From assembly GCA_963576475.1 (NCBI GenBank), contig OY754981.1, positions 23,068,839 to 23,132,838 of the forward strand: a DNA stretch of 64,000 nt, read 5' to 3'. A program made the position numbers and the translations under genes. Origin of the DNA: Molanna angustata (taxonomy: Eukaryota; Arthropoda; Insecta; Trichoptera; Molannidae). Shown here piece by piece: positions 1 through 13,262 of this stretch (within the stretch, counting starts at the first letter, position 1; every line of letters starts with the position of its first letter). Below the pieces are notes generated by a model that saw only the letters and a program-made list of their open reading frames with translations, ran no database searches and was not told the origin of the DNA.

Positions 1-100
1 ATCACGCTGTTTTGGAAATAAACTATACACAAATAATACTATGATAAATCTCGTTCTACATTATACGCTTAGTACTATTATATTATAACTATAATCAATC

Positions 101-1331
101 ATGTTTGATCATTCAGTAAAATATGCGGAAAAATGTAAAATTATACCCCCTCATCAGTCCGGCTTTCGTAAGGATTACAGCACCACTTCAGCGTTACAAT
201 GCATTATCGATGACTTATACACTTCATGTGACAAGAGCAAAGTATCAATCTTGGTTCTTCTTGATTTCTCGAAAGCTTTTGATATGATAAGTATTCCATT
301 GCTCATATCGAAATTGCAATTCTATGGATTTGACGATGGAAGTATCAGATGGTTCCAAAGTTATGTATTTCAGAGGCAGAACGCAGCGTCTGGTCTGCAG
401 TGAAGTCGGTGGGTCTTTGAAATACTCTACTGCTGTTAAGCTGACTCACGGTGTTCTACAAGAGTCCATACTTGGGCCATTGTTGTTTGCTATATGAATG
501 TTTTAATTACTGCAAATCACATATGTACGCAGATGACTCACAAGTTTATTTATCTTTTGAGAAACATAACGTGCAATCGGCCGTGAGCATGATAAATAGT
601 GATTTAAATAAAATTCATGCATGTGCACAAGAACACTACTTCTCAACTCCCAAAAGACTGTAGCACTGGTTGTAGGCTCAAAATAAAAAAAAAATAATGC
701 TGTGGAAAGCAGCGGCTTTAGGGTTTTCATTGATTCCACTGACATTTCATTTGTGAGCGTAACACGTAATCTCGGTATAGTAATAGACCAATGGTTGAAA
801 TATGAAGAGCATATCAAAAAAGGGTGCAATGAGGCTATTCAATTCTACGCCTTTTATATAAAATTCGGGAAAATATTTCGGTCAATGTTCGCAATTGTTT
901 TATCCATATTAGACTATGGGGATGCGGTATATGGTCCTACTTTGTTAAAGAATACACAAAAACAAGTGCAACGTATTCAAAATGCGCGTTTTTGTTACAA
1001 AATACCTAGGCGAGCACATGTTTCTCCATACATTAAGCAGCACGGGATTTGTTTAACTAAATAAAGTTTCATCATCTGTGTCAAATATTCAGAATCATTA
1101 AAAGAGAGACACCTTCCTATCTGTATGACAGATTACAGTGGTCCCGTGATATTCATATGTATGCTACGCGACAAAGAGACCATCTACTTATTCTCCCCAG
1201 ACATCGAACCACTGCCTTTGAAGGGAGTTATACATACACATCAACCAAATATTAGAATGAATTGCCGCAACACATTCGTACGGCAGCCTCATTGCAGAGC
1301 TTTAAAAAGCATTACAGTGAATGGCTATTGA
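101..1331 (+). pseudogene. decayed non-LTR retrotransposon (LINE) reverse transcriptase
   Basis: Remnant of the reverse-transcriptase half of a CR1/Jockey-type LINE. Reading along the plus strand in changing frames, the conserved RT blocks appear in order: HQSGFRKDYSTTSAL near 150, LLDFSKAFD near 258, a GVLQ-SILGPLLFA block near 450-495, the catalytic YADD near 525, and a LGIVIDQWLKYEEHI block near 765. The C-terminal region (ILDYGDAVYGP, near 910) follows, trailing into degenerate sequence by about 1330. At least three frame changes and several stops separate the blocks, so nothing functional can be made. The 5' end (endonuclease domain) is off the window or lost. Clade assignment is by motif style only. 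Confidence 0.8.
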
Positions 1332-1499
1332 GTACACAAAATTAACTAATAATACAAGTAATAATGCGTTCTTTGTTTATTTATTTATTTTTTATGTTTT
1401 TTTCAATTCTTTTTTTCTGTTTAGATGTTTTCGTATATAATTATATGTTATTTTATTTTTTTATTATTATTTATATATTTCTTTATTTCTTTATTTTAC

Positions 1500-1702
1500 T
1501 TCTCGGGCAACTTACAGGTACTATGTCAAATATTGATTTAACACGCACCCAATAACAAGTTGCCACATTCAGGAGACTTACGATATTAATCGTCTCACAG
1601 ATCCAGACTGAAAACACAATAAATAACTGTGTCTCCACCGGGAATCGAACCCGGGACCTTTGGATCAGCAGTCAGATACCTAACCAACTGAGCCATGAAG
1701 GC
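1500..1702 (-). mobile_element. tRNA-headed SINE, minus strand
   Basis: On the minus strand 1702-1631 forms a tRNA-sized 72-nt head. It has an A-box-like GGCTCAGTTGGTTAGG and a perfect B box GGTTCGATTCC, and the ends pair imperfectly as an acceptor stem. The D and anticodon stems pair poorly, so a functional tRNA is unlikely. The head runs on into about 130 nt of non-tRNA sequence toward 1500, the layout of a tRNA-derived SINE with an internal Pol III promoter. The 3' boundary is uncertain. Confidence 0.6.
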
Positions 1703-1935
1703 CGACAATATATGTTGGTATCTAAATATATACTTTGTGATCATCCAAGACATTGCTGAAAACCAGCTGAACTGTGAGTCTCCACGGGTGTACAGCTGAG
1801 CAATAGCCTATTTGTTGTAAAATAGTGCTAAAGTTGTATAATTTTTTGCTTTTTTATACATGCAACAAATTAATTATCATTTAGTCGTTTATTTACTATA
1901 AACACATATAATAATGAGTTTTAACAATACCTACT
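1703..1935. other. no gene seen
   Basis: AT-rich sequence between the SINE and the mariner. By comparison with copy B it could be intronic sequence of gene A, but no exon is visible. Confidence 0.4.
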
Positions 1936-2458
1936 AGGGGTGTCCATTATAAAGTGAGAATGAGGTACAAACTTCTGTGGAACCAAAAAGTTAATACTGC
2001 CTGGTAAATGCAAATGCTCCACTGTATTCAATAGTTGCACGTTGGTTCCACTTAAACGAACGTGGAAGAATATCTACCAAAGATGACCTTCGCTGGGGTT
2101 GGCTAACAACGGTAGTGACTAAAGAAATGGTTAAAAAGTATAGCAGATCGTCGTGTTACGGTACGTTTTATAGCTGAAGAAACAAAGATTTTGAATCGTA
2201 GTGTGCATAGTATTTTACCCAAACACTTGGGGATGAACACAAGTATCCACCCTGGGTCCCCAGAATACTTATTAATGACGAAAACAAACCAAGCCAAACA
2301 TTTCTCGAGCTTCTTTGGAACTGTTACAGTAAGAAACTGACCGTTTTTTTGGCTCGATATAAAACCATGGATAAAACGTTGCTTCACCATTATGATCCAG
2401 AAACAAAAATCACCAACCCCAAAGAAATTTAAGGCGGGTCCTTCCGTTGGAAAGATTA

Positions 2459-5400
2459 ATAAAAGTATAACAAATTTTTTGAAAATAAACAATAAACTCC
2501 TTTGAAAGAACTGTCCCCAAGTCTTGGAATTTGTATATAGTTTATGTGTATATATTTTATGTGGGTATTCCGTATGTTTTCGAATTGTGCCGACCTGATT
2601 GTTTACCGTTTTTATTATTTCGCCTTTTTTGACTAAGAAATTATCATTTGCACATTTTTACGTTTATTTTTGTTTGATTTCATAGATATGTAATATTCCC
2701 AAGAGTGGTACAAACATTGCGGTGGGTGTGTTTTCAATGTTTGTCACCTAATACAATGTTTGTCTTACTATGTTTAGTTTTATAGATATGTAATATTCCG
2801 AAGAGTGGTACAAACATTGCGGTGGGTGTGTTTTCAATGCTTGTCACCTACTACAATGTTTGTCTTACTATGTTTAGTTTTATAGATATGTAATATTCCC
2901 AAGAGTGGTACAAACATTGCGGTGGGTGTGTTTTCAATGTTTGTCACCTACTACAATGTTTGTCTTACTATGTTTAGTTTTATAGATATGTAATATTCCC
3001 AAGAGTGGTACAAACATTGCGGTGGGTGTGTTTTCAATGTTTGTCACCTACTACAATGTTTGTCTTACTATGTTTAGTTTTATAGATATGTAATATTCCC
3101 AAGAGTGGTACAAACATTGCGGTGGGTGTGTTTTCAATGCGGTGGGTGTGTTTTTGTATGTCACCTACTACAATGTTTGTCTTACTATGTTTAGTTTTAT
3201 AGATATGTAATATTCCCAAGAGTGGTACAAACATTGCGGTGGGTGTGTTTTCAATGTTTGTCACCTACTACAATGTTTGTCTTACTATGTTTAGTTTTAT
3301 AGATATGTAATATTCCCAAGAGTGGTACAAACATTGCGGTGAGTGTGTTTTCAATGTTTGTCACCTACTATAATGTTTGTCTTACTATGTTTAGTTTTAT
3401 AGATATGTAATATTCACAAGAGTGGTACAAACATTGCGGTGGGTGTGTTTTCAATGTTTGTCACCTACTACAATGTTTGTCTTACTATGTTTAGTTTTAT
3501 AGATATGTAATATTCCCAAGAGTGGTACAAACATTGCGGTGGGTGTGTTTTCAATGTTTGTCACCTACTACAATGTTTGTCTTACTATGTTTAGTTTTAT
3601 AGATATGTAATATTCCCAAGAGTGGTACAAAAATTGCGGTGGGTATGTTTTCAATGTTTGTCACCTACTACAATGTTTGTCTTACTATGTTTAGTTTTAT
3701 AGATATGTAATATTCCCAAGAGTGGTACAAACATTGCGGTGGGTGTGTTTTCAATGTTTGTCACCTACTACAATGTTTGTCTTACTATGTTTAGTTTTAT
3801 AGATATGTAATATTCCCAAGAGTGGTACAAACATTGCGGTGGGTGTGTTTTCAATGTTTGTCACCTACTACAATGTTTGTCTTACTATGTTTAGTTTTAT
3901 AGATATGTAATATTCCCAAGAGTGGTACAAACATTGCGGTGGGTGTGTTTTCAATGTTTGTCACCTACTACAATGTTTGTCTTACTATGTTTAGTTTTAT
4001 AGATATGTAATATTCCCAAGAGTGGTACAAACATTGCGGTGGGTGTGTTTTCAATGTTTGTCACCTACTACAATGTTTGTCTTACTATGTTTAGTTTTAT
4101 AGATATGTAATATTCCCAAGAGTGGTACAAACATTGCGGTGGGTGTGTTTTCAATGTTTGTCACCTACTACAATGTTTGTCTTACTATGTTTAGTTTTAT
4201 AGATATGTAATATTCCCAAGAGTGGTACAAACATTGCGGTGGGTGTGTTTTCAATGTTTGTCACCTACTACAATGTTTGTCTTACTATGTTTAGTTTTAT
4301 AGATATGTAATATTCCCAAGAGTGGTACAAACATTGCGGTGGGTGTGTTTTCAATGCGGTGGGTGTGTTTTTGTTTGTCACCTACTACAATGTTTGTCTT
4401 ACTATGTTTAGTTTTATAGATATGTAATATTCCCAAGAGTGGTACAAACATTGCGGTGGGTGTGTTTTCAATGCGGTGGGTGTGTTTTTGTTTGTCACCT
4501 ACTACAATGTTTGTCTTACTATGTTTAGTTTTATAGATATGTAATATTCCCAAGAGTGGTACAAACATTGCGGTGGGTGTGTTTTCAATGTTTGTCACCT
4601 ACTACAATGTTTGTCTTACTATGTTTAGTTTTATAGATATGTAATATTCCCAAGAGTGGTACAAACATTGCGGTGGGTGTGTTTTCAATGTTTGTCACCT
4701 ACTACAATGTTTGTCTTACTATGTTTTGTTTTATAGATATGTAATATTCCCAAGAGTGGTACAAACATTGCGGTGGGTGTGTTTTCAATGTTTGTCACCT
4801 ACTACAATGTTTGTCTTACTATGTTTAGTTTTATAGATATGTAATATTCCCAAGAGTGGTACAAACATTGCGGTGGGTGTGTTTTCAATGTTTGTCACCT
4901 ACTACAATGTTTGTCTTACTATGTTTAGTTTTATAGATATGTAATATTCCCAAGAGTGGTACAAACATTGCGGTGGGTGTGTTTTCAATGTTTGTCACCT
5001 ACTACAATGTTTGTCTTACTATGTTTAGTTTTATAGATATGTAATATTCCCAAGAGTGGTACAAACATTGCGGTGGGTGTGTTTTCAATGTTTGTCACCT
5101 ACTACAATGTTTGTCTTACTATGTTTAGTTTTATAGATATGTAATATTCCCAAGAGTGGTACAAACATTGCGGTGGGTGTGTTTTCAATGTTTGTCACCT
5201 ACTACAATGTTTGTCTTACTATGTTTAGTTTTATAGATATGTAATATTCCCAAGAGTGGTACAAACATTGCGGTGGGTGTGTTTTCAATGTTTGTCACCT
5301 ACTACAATGTTTGTCTTACTATGTTTAGTTTTATAGATATGTAATATTCCCAAGAGTGGTACAAACATTGCGGTGGGTGTGTTTTCAATGTTTGTCACCT

Positions 5401-8400
5401 ACTACAATGTTTGTCTTACTATGTTTAGTTTTATAGATATGTAATATTCCCAAGAGTGGTACAAACATTGCGGTGGGTGTGTTTTCAATGTTTGTCACCT
5501 ACTACAATGTTTGTCTTACTATGTTTAGTTTTATAGATATGTAATATTCCCAAGAGTGGTACAAACATTGCGGTGGGTGTGTTTTCAATGTTTGTCACCT
5601 ACTACAATGTTTGTCTTACTATGTTTAGTTTTATAGATATGTAATATTCCCAAGAGTGGTACAAACATTGCGGTGGGTGTGTTTTCAATGCGGTGGGTGT
5701 GTTTTTGTTTGTCACCTACTACAATGTTTGTCTTACTATGTTTAGTTTTATAGATATGTAATATTCCCAAGAGTGGTACAAACATTGCGGTGGGTGTGTT
5801 TTCAATGCGGTGGGTGTGTTTTTGTTTGTCACCTACTACAATGTTTGTCTTACTATGTTTAGTTTTATAGATATGTAATATTCCCAAGAGTGGTACAAAC
5901 ATTGCGGTGGGTGTGTTTTCAATGTTTGTCACCTACTACAATGTTTGTCTTACTATGTTTAGTTTTATAGATATGTAATATTCCCAAGAGTGGTACAAAC
6001 ATTGCGGTGGGTGTGTTTTCAATGTTTGTCACCTACTACAATGTTTGTCTTACTATGTTTAGTTTTATAGATATGTAATATTCCCAAGAGTGGTACAAAC
6101 ATTGCGGTGGGTGTGTTTTCAATGTTTGTCACCTACTACAATGTTTGTCTTACTATGTTTAGTTTTATAGATATGTAATATTCCCAAGAGTGGTACAAAC
6201 ATTGCGGTGGGTGTGTTTTCAATTTTTGTCATCTACTACAATGTTTGTCTTACTATGTTTAGTTTTATAGATATGTAATATTCCCAAGAGTGGTACAAAC
6301 ATTGCGGTGGGTGTGTTTTCAATGTTTGTCACCTACTACAATGTTTGTCTTACTATGTTTAGTTTTATAGATATGTAATATTCCCAAGAGTGGTACAAAC
6401 ATTGCGGTGGGTGTGTTTTCAATGTTTGTCACCTACTACAATGTTTGTCTTACTATGTTTAGTTTTATAGATATGTAATATTCCCAAGAGTGGTACAAAC
6501 ATTGCGGTGGGTGTGTTTTCAATGCGGTGGGTGTGTTTTTGTATGTCACCTACTACAATGTTTGTCTTACTATGTTTAGTTTTATAGATATGTAATATTC
6601 CCAAGAGTGGTACAAACATTGCGGTGGGTGTGTTTTCAATGTTTGTCACCTACTACAATGTTTGTCTTACTATGTTTAGTTTTATAGATATGTAATATTC
6701 CCAAGAGTGGTACAAACATTGCGGTGAGTGTGTTTTCAATGTTTGTCACCTACTACAATGTTTGTCTTACTATGTTTAGTTTTATAGATATGTAATATTC
6801 ACAAGAGTGGTACAAACATTGCGGTGGGTGTGTTTTCAATGTTTGTCACCTACTACAATGTTTGTCTTACTATGTTTAGTTTTATAGATATGTAATATTC
6901 CCAAGAGTGGTACAAACATTGCGGTGGGTGTGTTTTCAATGTTTGTCACCTACTACAATGTTTGTCTTACTATGTTTAGTTTTATAGATATGTAATATTC
7001 CCAAGAGTGGTACAAAAATTGCGGTGGGTATGTTTTCAATGTTTGTCACCTACTACAATGTTTGTCTTACTATGTTTAGTTTTATAGATATGTAATATTC
7101 CCAAGAGTGGTACAAACATTGCGGTGGGTGTGTTTTCAATGTTTGTCACCTACTACAATGTTTGTCTTACTATGTTTAGTTTTATAGATATGTAATATTC
7201 CCAAGAGTGGTACAAACATTGCGGTGGGTGTGTTTTCAATGTTTGTCACCTACTACAATGTTTGTCGTACTATGTTAAGTTTTATAGATATGTAATATTC
7301 CCAAGAGTGGTACAAACATTGCGGTGGGTGTGTTTTCAATGTTTGTCACCTACTACAATGTTTGTCTTACTATGTTTAGTTTTATAGATATGTAATATTC
7401 CCAAGAGTGGTACAAACATTGCGGTGGGTGTGTTTTCAATGTTTGTCACCTACTACAATGTTTGTCTTACTATGTTTAGTTTTATAGATATGTAATATTC
7501 CCAAGAGTGGTACAAACATTGCGGTGGGTGTGTTTTCAATGTTTGTCACCTACTACAATGTTTGTCTTACTATGTTTAGTTTTATAGATATGTAATATTC
7601 CCAAGAGTGGTACAAACATTGCGGTGGGTGTGTTTTCAATGTTTGTCACCTACTACAATGTTTGTCTTACTATGTTTAGTTTTATAGATATGTAATATTC
7701 CCAAGAGTGGTACAAACATTGCGGTGGGTGTGTTTTTGTTTGACACCTACTACAATGTTTGTCTTACTATGTTTAGTTTTATAGATATGTAATATTCCCA
7801 AGAGTGGTACAAACATTGCGGTGGGTGTGTTTTCAATGTTTGTCACCTACTACAATGTTTGTCTTACTATGTTTAGTTTTATAGATATGTTATATTCCCA
7901 AGAGTGGTACAAACATTGCGGTGGGTGTGTTTTCAATGCGGTGGGTGTGTTTTTGTTTGTCACCTACTACAATGTTTGTCTTACTATGTTTAGTTTTATA
8001 GATATGTAATATTCCCAAGAGTGGTACAAACATTGCGGTGGGTGTGTTTTCAATGTTTGTCATCTACTACAATGTTTGTCTTACTATGTTTAGTTTTATA
8101 GATATGTAATATTCCCAAGAGTGGTACAAACATTGCGGTGGGTGTGTTTTCAATGTTTGTCACCTACTACAATGTTTGTCTTACTATGTTTAGTTTTATA
8201 GATATGTAATATTCCCAAGAGTGGTACAAACATTGCGGTGGGTGGGTTTTCAATGTTTGTCACCTACTACAATGTTTGTCTTACTATGTTTAGTTTTATA
8301 GATATGTAATATTCCCAAGAGTGGTACAAACATTGCGGTGGGTGTGTTTTCAATGTTTGTCACCTACTACAATGTTTGTCTTACTATGTTTAGTTTTATA

Positions 8401-11400
8401 GATATGTAATATTCCCAAGAGTGGTACAAACATTGCGGTGGGTGTGTTTTCAATGTTTGTCACCTACTACAATGTTTGTCTTACTATTTTTAGTTTTATA
8501 GATATGTAATATTCCCAAGAGTGGTACAAACATTGCGGTGGGTGTGTTTTCAATGTTTGTCACCTACTACAATGTTTGTCTTACTATTTTTAGTTTAATA
8601 GATATGTAATATTCCCAAGAGTGGTACAAACATTGCGGTGGGTGTGTTTTAAATGTTTGTCACCTACTACAATGTTTGTCTTACTATGTTTAGTTTTATA
8701 GATATGTAATATTCCCAAGAGTGGTACAAACATTGCGGTGGGTGTGTTTTTGTATGTCACCTACTACAATGTTTGTCTTACTATGTTTAGTTTTATAGAT
8801 ATGTAATATTCCCAAGAGTGGTACAAACATTGCGGTGGGTGTGTTTTCAATGTTTGTCACCTACTACAATGTTTGTCTTACTATGTTTAGTTTTATAGAT
8901 ATGTAATATTCCCAAGAGTGGTACAAACATTGTGGTGAGTGTGTTTTCAATGTTTGTCACCTACTACAATGTTTGTCTTACTATGTTTAGTTTTAAAGAT
9001 ATGTAATATTCCCAAGAGTGGTACAAACATTGCGGTGGGTGTGTTTTCAATGTTTGTCACCTACTACAATGTTTGTCTTACTATGTTTAGTTTTATAGAT
9101 ATGTAATATTCCCAAGAGTGGTACAAACATTGCGGTGGGTGTGTTTTCAATGTTTGTCACCTACTACAATGTTTGTCTTACTATGTTTAGTTTTATAGAT
9201 ATGTAATATTCCCAAGAGTGGTACAAACATTGCGGTGGGTGTGTTTTCAATGTTTGTCACCTACTACAATGTTTGTCTTACTATGTTTAGTTTTATAGAT
9301 ATGTAATATTCCCAAGAGTGGTACAAACATTGCGGTGGGTGTGTTTTCAATGTTTGTCACCTACTACAATGTTTGTCTTACTATGTTTAGTTTTATAGAT
9401 ATGTAATATTCCCAAGAGTGGTACAAACATTGCGGTGGATGTGTTTTCAATGTTTGTCACCTACTACAATGTTTGTCTCACTATGTTTAGTTTTATAGAT
9501 ATGTAATATTCCCAAGAGTGGTACAAACATTGCGGTGGGTGTGTTTTCATTGTTTGTCACCTACTACAATGTTTGTCTTACTATGTTTAGTTTTATAGAT
9601 ATGTAATATTCCCAAGAGTGGTACAAACATTGCGGTGGGTGTGTTTTCAATGTTTGTCACCTACTACAATGTTTGTCTTACTATGTTTAGTTTTATAGAT
9701 ATGTAATATTCCCAAGAGTGGTACAAACATTGCGGTGGGTGTGTTTTCAATGTTTGTCACCTACTACAATGTTTGTCTTACTATGTTTAGTTTTATAGAT
9801 ATGTAATATTCCCAAGAGTGGTACAAACATTGCGGTGGGTGTGTTTTCAATGTTTGTCACCTACTACAATGTTTGTCGTACTATGTTAAGTTTTATAGAT
9901 ATGTAATATTCCCAAGAGTGGTACAAACATTGCGGTGGGTGTGTTTTCAATGTTTGTCACCTACTACAATGTTTGTCTTACTATGTTTAGTTTAATAGAT
10001 ATGTAATATTCCCAAGAGTGGTACAAAAATTGCGGTGGGTATGTTTTCAATGCGGTGGGTGTGTTTTCAATGTTTGTCACCTACTACAATGTTTGTCTTA
10101 CTATGTTTAGTTTTATAGATATGTAATATTCCCAAGAGTGGTACAAACATTGCGGTGGGTGTGTTTTCAATGTTTGTCACCTACTACAATGTTTGTCTTA
10201 CTATGTTTAGTTTTATAGATATGTAATATTCCCAAGAGTGGTACAAACATTGCGGTGGGTGTGTTTTCAATGCGGTGGGTGTGTTTTTGTTTGTCACCTA
10301 CTACAATGTTTGTCTTACTATGTTTAGTTTTATAGATATGTAATATTCCCAAGAGTGGTACAAACATTGCGGTGGGTGTGTTTTCAATGCGGTGGGTGTG
10401 TTTTTGTTTGTCACCTACTACAATGTTTGTCTTACTATGTTTAGTTTTATAGATATGTAATATTCCCAAGAGTGGTACAAACATTGCGGTGGGTGTGTTT
10501 TCAATGTTTGTCACCTACTACAATGTTTGTCTTACTATGTTTAGTTTTATAGATATGTAATATTCCCAAGAGTGGTACAAACATTGCGGTGGGTGTGTTT
10601 TCAATGTTTGTCACCTACTACAATGTTTGTCGTACTATGTTAAGTTTTATAGATATGTAATATTCCCAAGAGTGGTACAAACATTGCGGTGGGTGTGTTT
10701 TCAATGTTTGTCACCTACTACAATGTTTGTCTTACTATGTTTAGTTTAATAGATATGTAATATTCCCAAGAGTGGTACGAAAATTGCGGTGGGTATGTTT
10801 TCAATGCGGTGGGTGTGTTTTTGTTTGTCACCTACTACAATGTTTGTCTTACTATGTTTAGTTTTATAGATATGTAATATTCCCAAGAGTGGTACAAACA
10901 TTGCGGTGGGTGTGTTTTCAATGTTTGTCACCTACTACAATGTTTGTCTTACTATGTTTAGTTTTATAGATATGTAATATTCCCAAGAGTGGTACAAACA
11001 TTGCGGTGGGTGTGTTTTCAATGTTTGTCACCTACTACAATGTTTGTCGTACTATGTTTAGTTTTATAGATATGTAATATTCCCAAGAGTGGTATAAACA
11101 TTGCGGTGGGTGTGTTTTCAATGTTTGTCACCTAATACAATGTTTGTCTTACTATGTTTAGTTTTATAGATATGTAATATTCCCAAGAGTGATACAAACA
11201 TTGCGGTGGGTGTGTTTTCAATGTTTGTCACCTTCTACAATGTTTGTCTTACTATGTTTAGTTTAATAGATATGTAATATTCCCAAGAGTGGTACAAAAA
11301 TTGCGGTGGGTATGTTTTCAATGCGGTGGGTGTGTTTTTGTTTGTCACCTACTACAATGTTTGTCTTACTATGTTTAGTTTTATAGATATGTAATATTCC

Positions 11401-12428
11401 CAAGAGTGGTACAAACATTGCGGTGGGTGTGTTTTCAATGTTTGTCACCTACTACAATGTTTGTCTTACTATGTTTAGTTTTATAGATATGTAATATTCC
11501 CAAGAGTGGTACAAACATTGCGGTGGGTGTGTTTTCAATGTTTGTCACCTACTACAATGTTTGTCTTTCTATGTTTAGTTTTATAGATATGTAATATTCC
11601 CATGAGTGGTACAAACATTGCGGTGGGTGTGTTTTCAATGTTTGTCACCTACTACAATGTTTGTCTTACTATGTTTAGTTTTATAGATATGTAATATTCC
11701 CAAGAGTGGTACAAACATTGCGGTGGGTGTGTTTTCAATGTTTGTCACCTACTACAATTTTTGTCTTACTATGTTTAGTTTTATAGATATGTAATATTCC
11801 CAAGAGTGGTACAAACATTGCGGTGGGTGTGTTTTCAATGTTTGTCACCTACTACAATGTTTGTCTTACTATGTTTAGTTTTATAGATATGTAATATTCC
11901 CAAGAGTGGTACAAACATTGCGGTGGGTGTGTTTTCAATGTTTGTCACCTACTACAATGTTTGTCTTACTATGTTTAGTTTTATAGATATGTAATATTCC
12001 CAAGAGTGGTACAAACATTGCGGTGGGTGTGTTTTCAATGTTTGTCACCTACTACAATGTTTGTCTTACTATGTTTAGTTTCATAGATATGTAATATTCC
12101 CAAGAGTGGTACAAACATTGCGGTGGGTGTGTTTTCAATGTTTGTCACCTACTACAATGTTTGTCTTACTATGTTTAGTTTTATAGATATGTAATATTCC
12201 CAAGAGTGGTCCAAACATTGCGGTGGGTGTGTTTTCAATGTTTGTCACCTACTACAATGTTTGTCTTACTATGTTTAGTTTTATAGATATGTAATATTCC
12301 CAAGAGTGGTACAAACATTGCGGTGTGTGTGTTTTCAATGTTTGTCACCTACTACAATGTTTGTCTTACTAGGGATTAGTGGCTATATCACTCGATATCG
12401 GGTGGAACGCCAGAAATTAATTAAAAAA
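2459..12428. mobile_element. satellite-bearing insertion inside mariner A
   Basis: A single block that interrupts the mariner body. The mariner sequence stops at AAAGATTA (2451-2458) and resumes with the same AAAGATTA (12429-12436) followed by TGGGTTCTC, which continues as in mariner copy B. The block has about 210 bp of unique AT-rich left end, the 100-bp satellite, and about 57 bp of unique right end that includes the near-palindrome CACTCGATATCGGGTG and an A-rich tail. The direct repeat could be a target-site duplication; its leading As may belong to the tail, so its true length is 5-8 bp. No terminal inverted repeat was seen. The element class is unknown: poly(A) would fit a retroposon, and a subterminal hairpin plus minisatellite would fit a helentron-like element. 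Confidence 0.6.
2670..12371. repeat. 100-bp satellite array, about 95 units
   Basis: Head-to-tail array with a 100-bp period; one unit begins GATATGTAATATTCCCAAGA and includes CAAACATTGCGGTGGGTGTG. Most units are 98-100% identical. Variant units of 117 bp arise by a 17-bp internal duplication of the GCGGTGGGTGTG block (for example at 3141, 4355, 4473, 5690, 5807, 6525, 7938, 10273 and 10390). Point variants recur in the same order at a distance (see findings). Open frames on the minus strand exist only because 117 is divisible by three; they are not genes. Copy number is estimated from length. Confidence 0.97.
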
Positions 12429-12545
12429 AAAGATTATGGGTTCTCTTTTCTTTTCATGTAATTTCGGCCATGTTACGAGCTCTAAAAAAATTAAATTTGC
12501 GAGAAACGGCGAAGCAAACTAGAAAAAAAATGTTTTGATACATCT

Positions 12546-13262
12546 TCCATTGCTTGATTATGCCGATGTATGCTATTTGGATGCAAATGAAGTGCATCTC
12601 AATAAACTTGAACGTCTTCAGAATATATGTATCAGATTCATCTTTGGGTTGAAAAAATTTGATCGCATATCACCTTACCGCAATCTTCTTTGTTGGCCCA
12701 GGATACGCCAGCGGCGCAATATACACATTTTGTCACTATTGTACAATATTCTCTCGAACCCAAACCTACCACAGAACCTAAAAAGCAAATTCACTTATTT
12801 ATCCAATCATGGACTTCCATTCCGATCTGCTGAACGTACAACACTATCCATACCTATCCACAATACAGAATTTCTCAGCTCTTCGTTCGAAGTACAATCA
12901 GCAAGATTATGGAATAGCCTTAGTCCGGATATTGCGTCGTCTAACTCACTTGGTATTTTCAAGAAAAAACTAAAGAAGGAATATTTATCCTTGAACACCT
13001 GATCCCGATTTCCTCTCCTGTCCTTACCATATCCTTTTTATTGCTATGAATTATATTTTTTTTTGTTTAATAGTATTTAAGTGTAATACGTTATTTATTT
13101 GATTTCTTTTACTCTTTTTTATTTGCTGTTGTACATACACAATGTTGTCATACTTTGTAATCTGGTTGGTTGGAAGAAATTGCCTAATGGCAATAAGCCC
13201 GCCAGTGTACAATTATATTTGTTTATATTATGTACAAGAAGATGTATAAATAAATAAATAAA
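12546..13262 (+). mobile_element. LINE 3' end inserted in mariner A
   Basis: Truncated non-LTR retrotransposon. The reading frame from 12546 to 13002 encodes the C-terminal part of a reverse-transcriptase polyprotein: LLDYADVCY, then LERLQNICIRFIFGL, and a late RLWNSLSPDI block, ending in a normal stop. A 3' untranslated region follows with GGTTGGTTGGAAGAAATTGC, and a (TAAA)n-type tail ends near 13262. Mariner sequence resumes directly after the tail with AATGCCCC. The frame has no internal stops, so the insertion is younger than the mariner. The same 3' UTR occurs at 57986-58070. Confidence 0.8.

Noticed and set aside
1631..1702. Functional tRNA gene
   Set aside because: The D and anticodon stems pair poorly, the acceptor has mismatches, and SINE body sequence follows.
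2670..12371. CRISPR-like or protein-coding nature of the 100-bp array
   Set aside because: Units are contiguous with no unique spacers, the genome is eukaryotic, and the open frames depend only on 117-bp variants.
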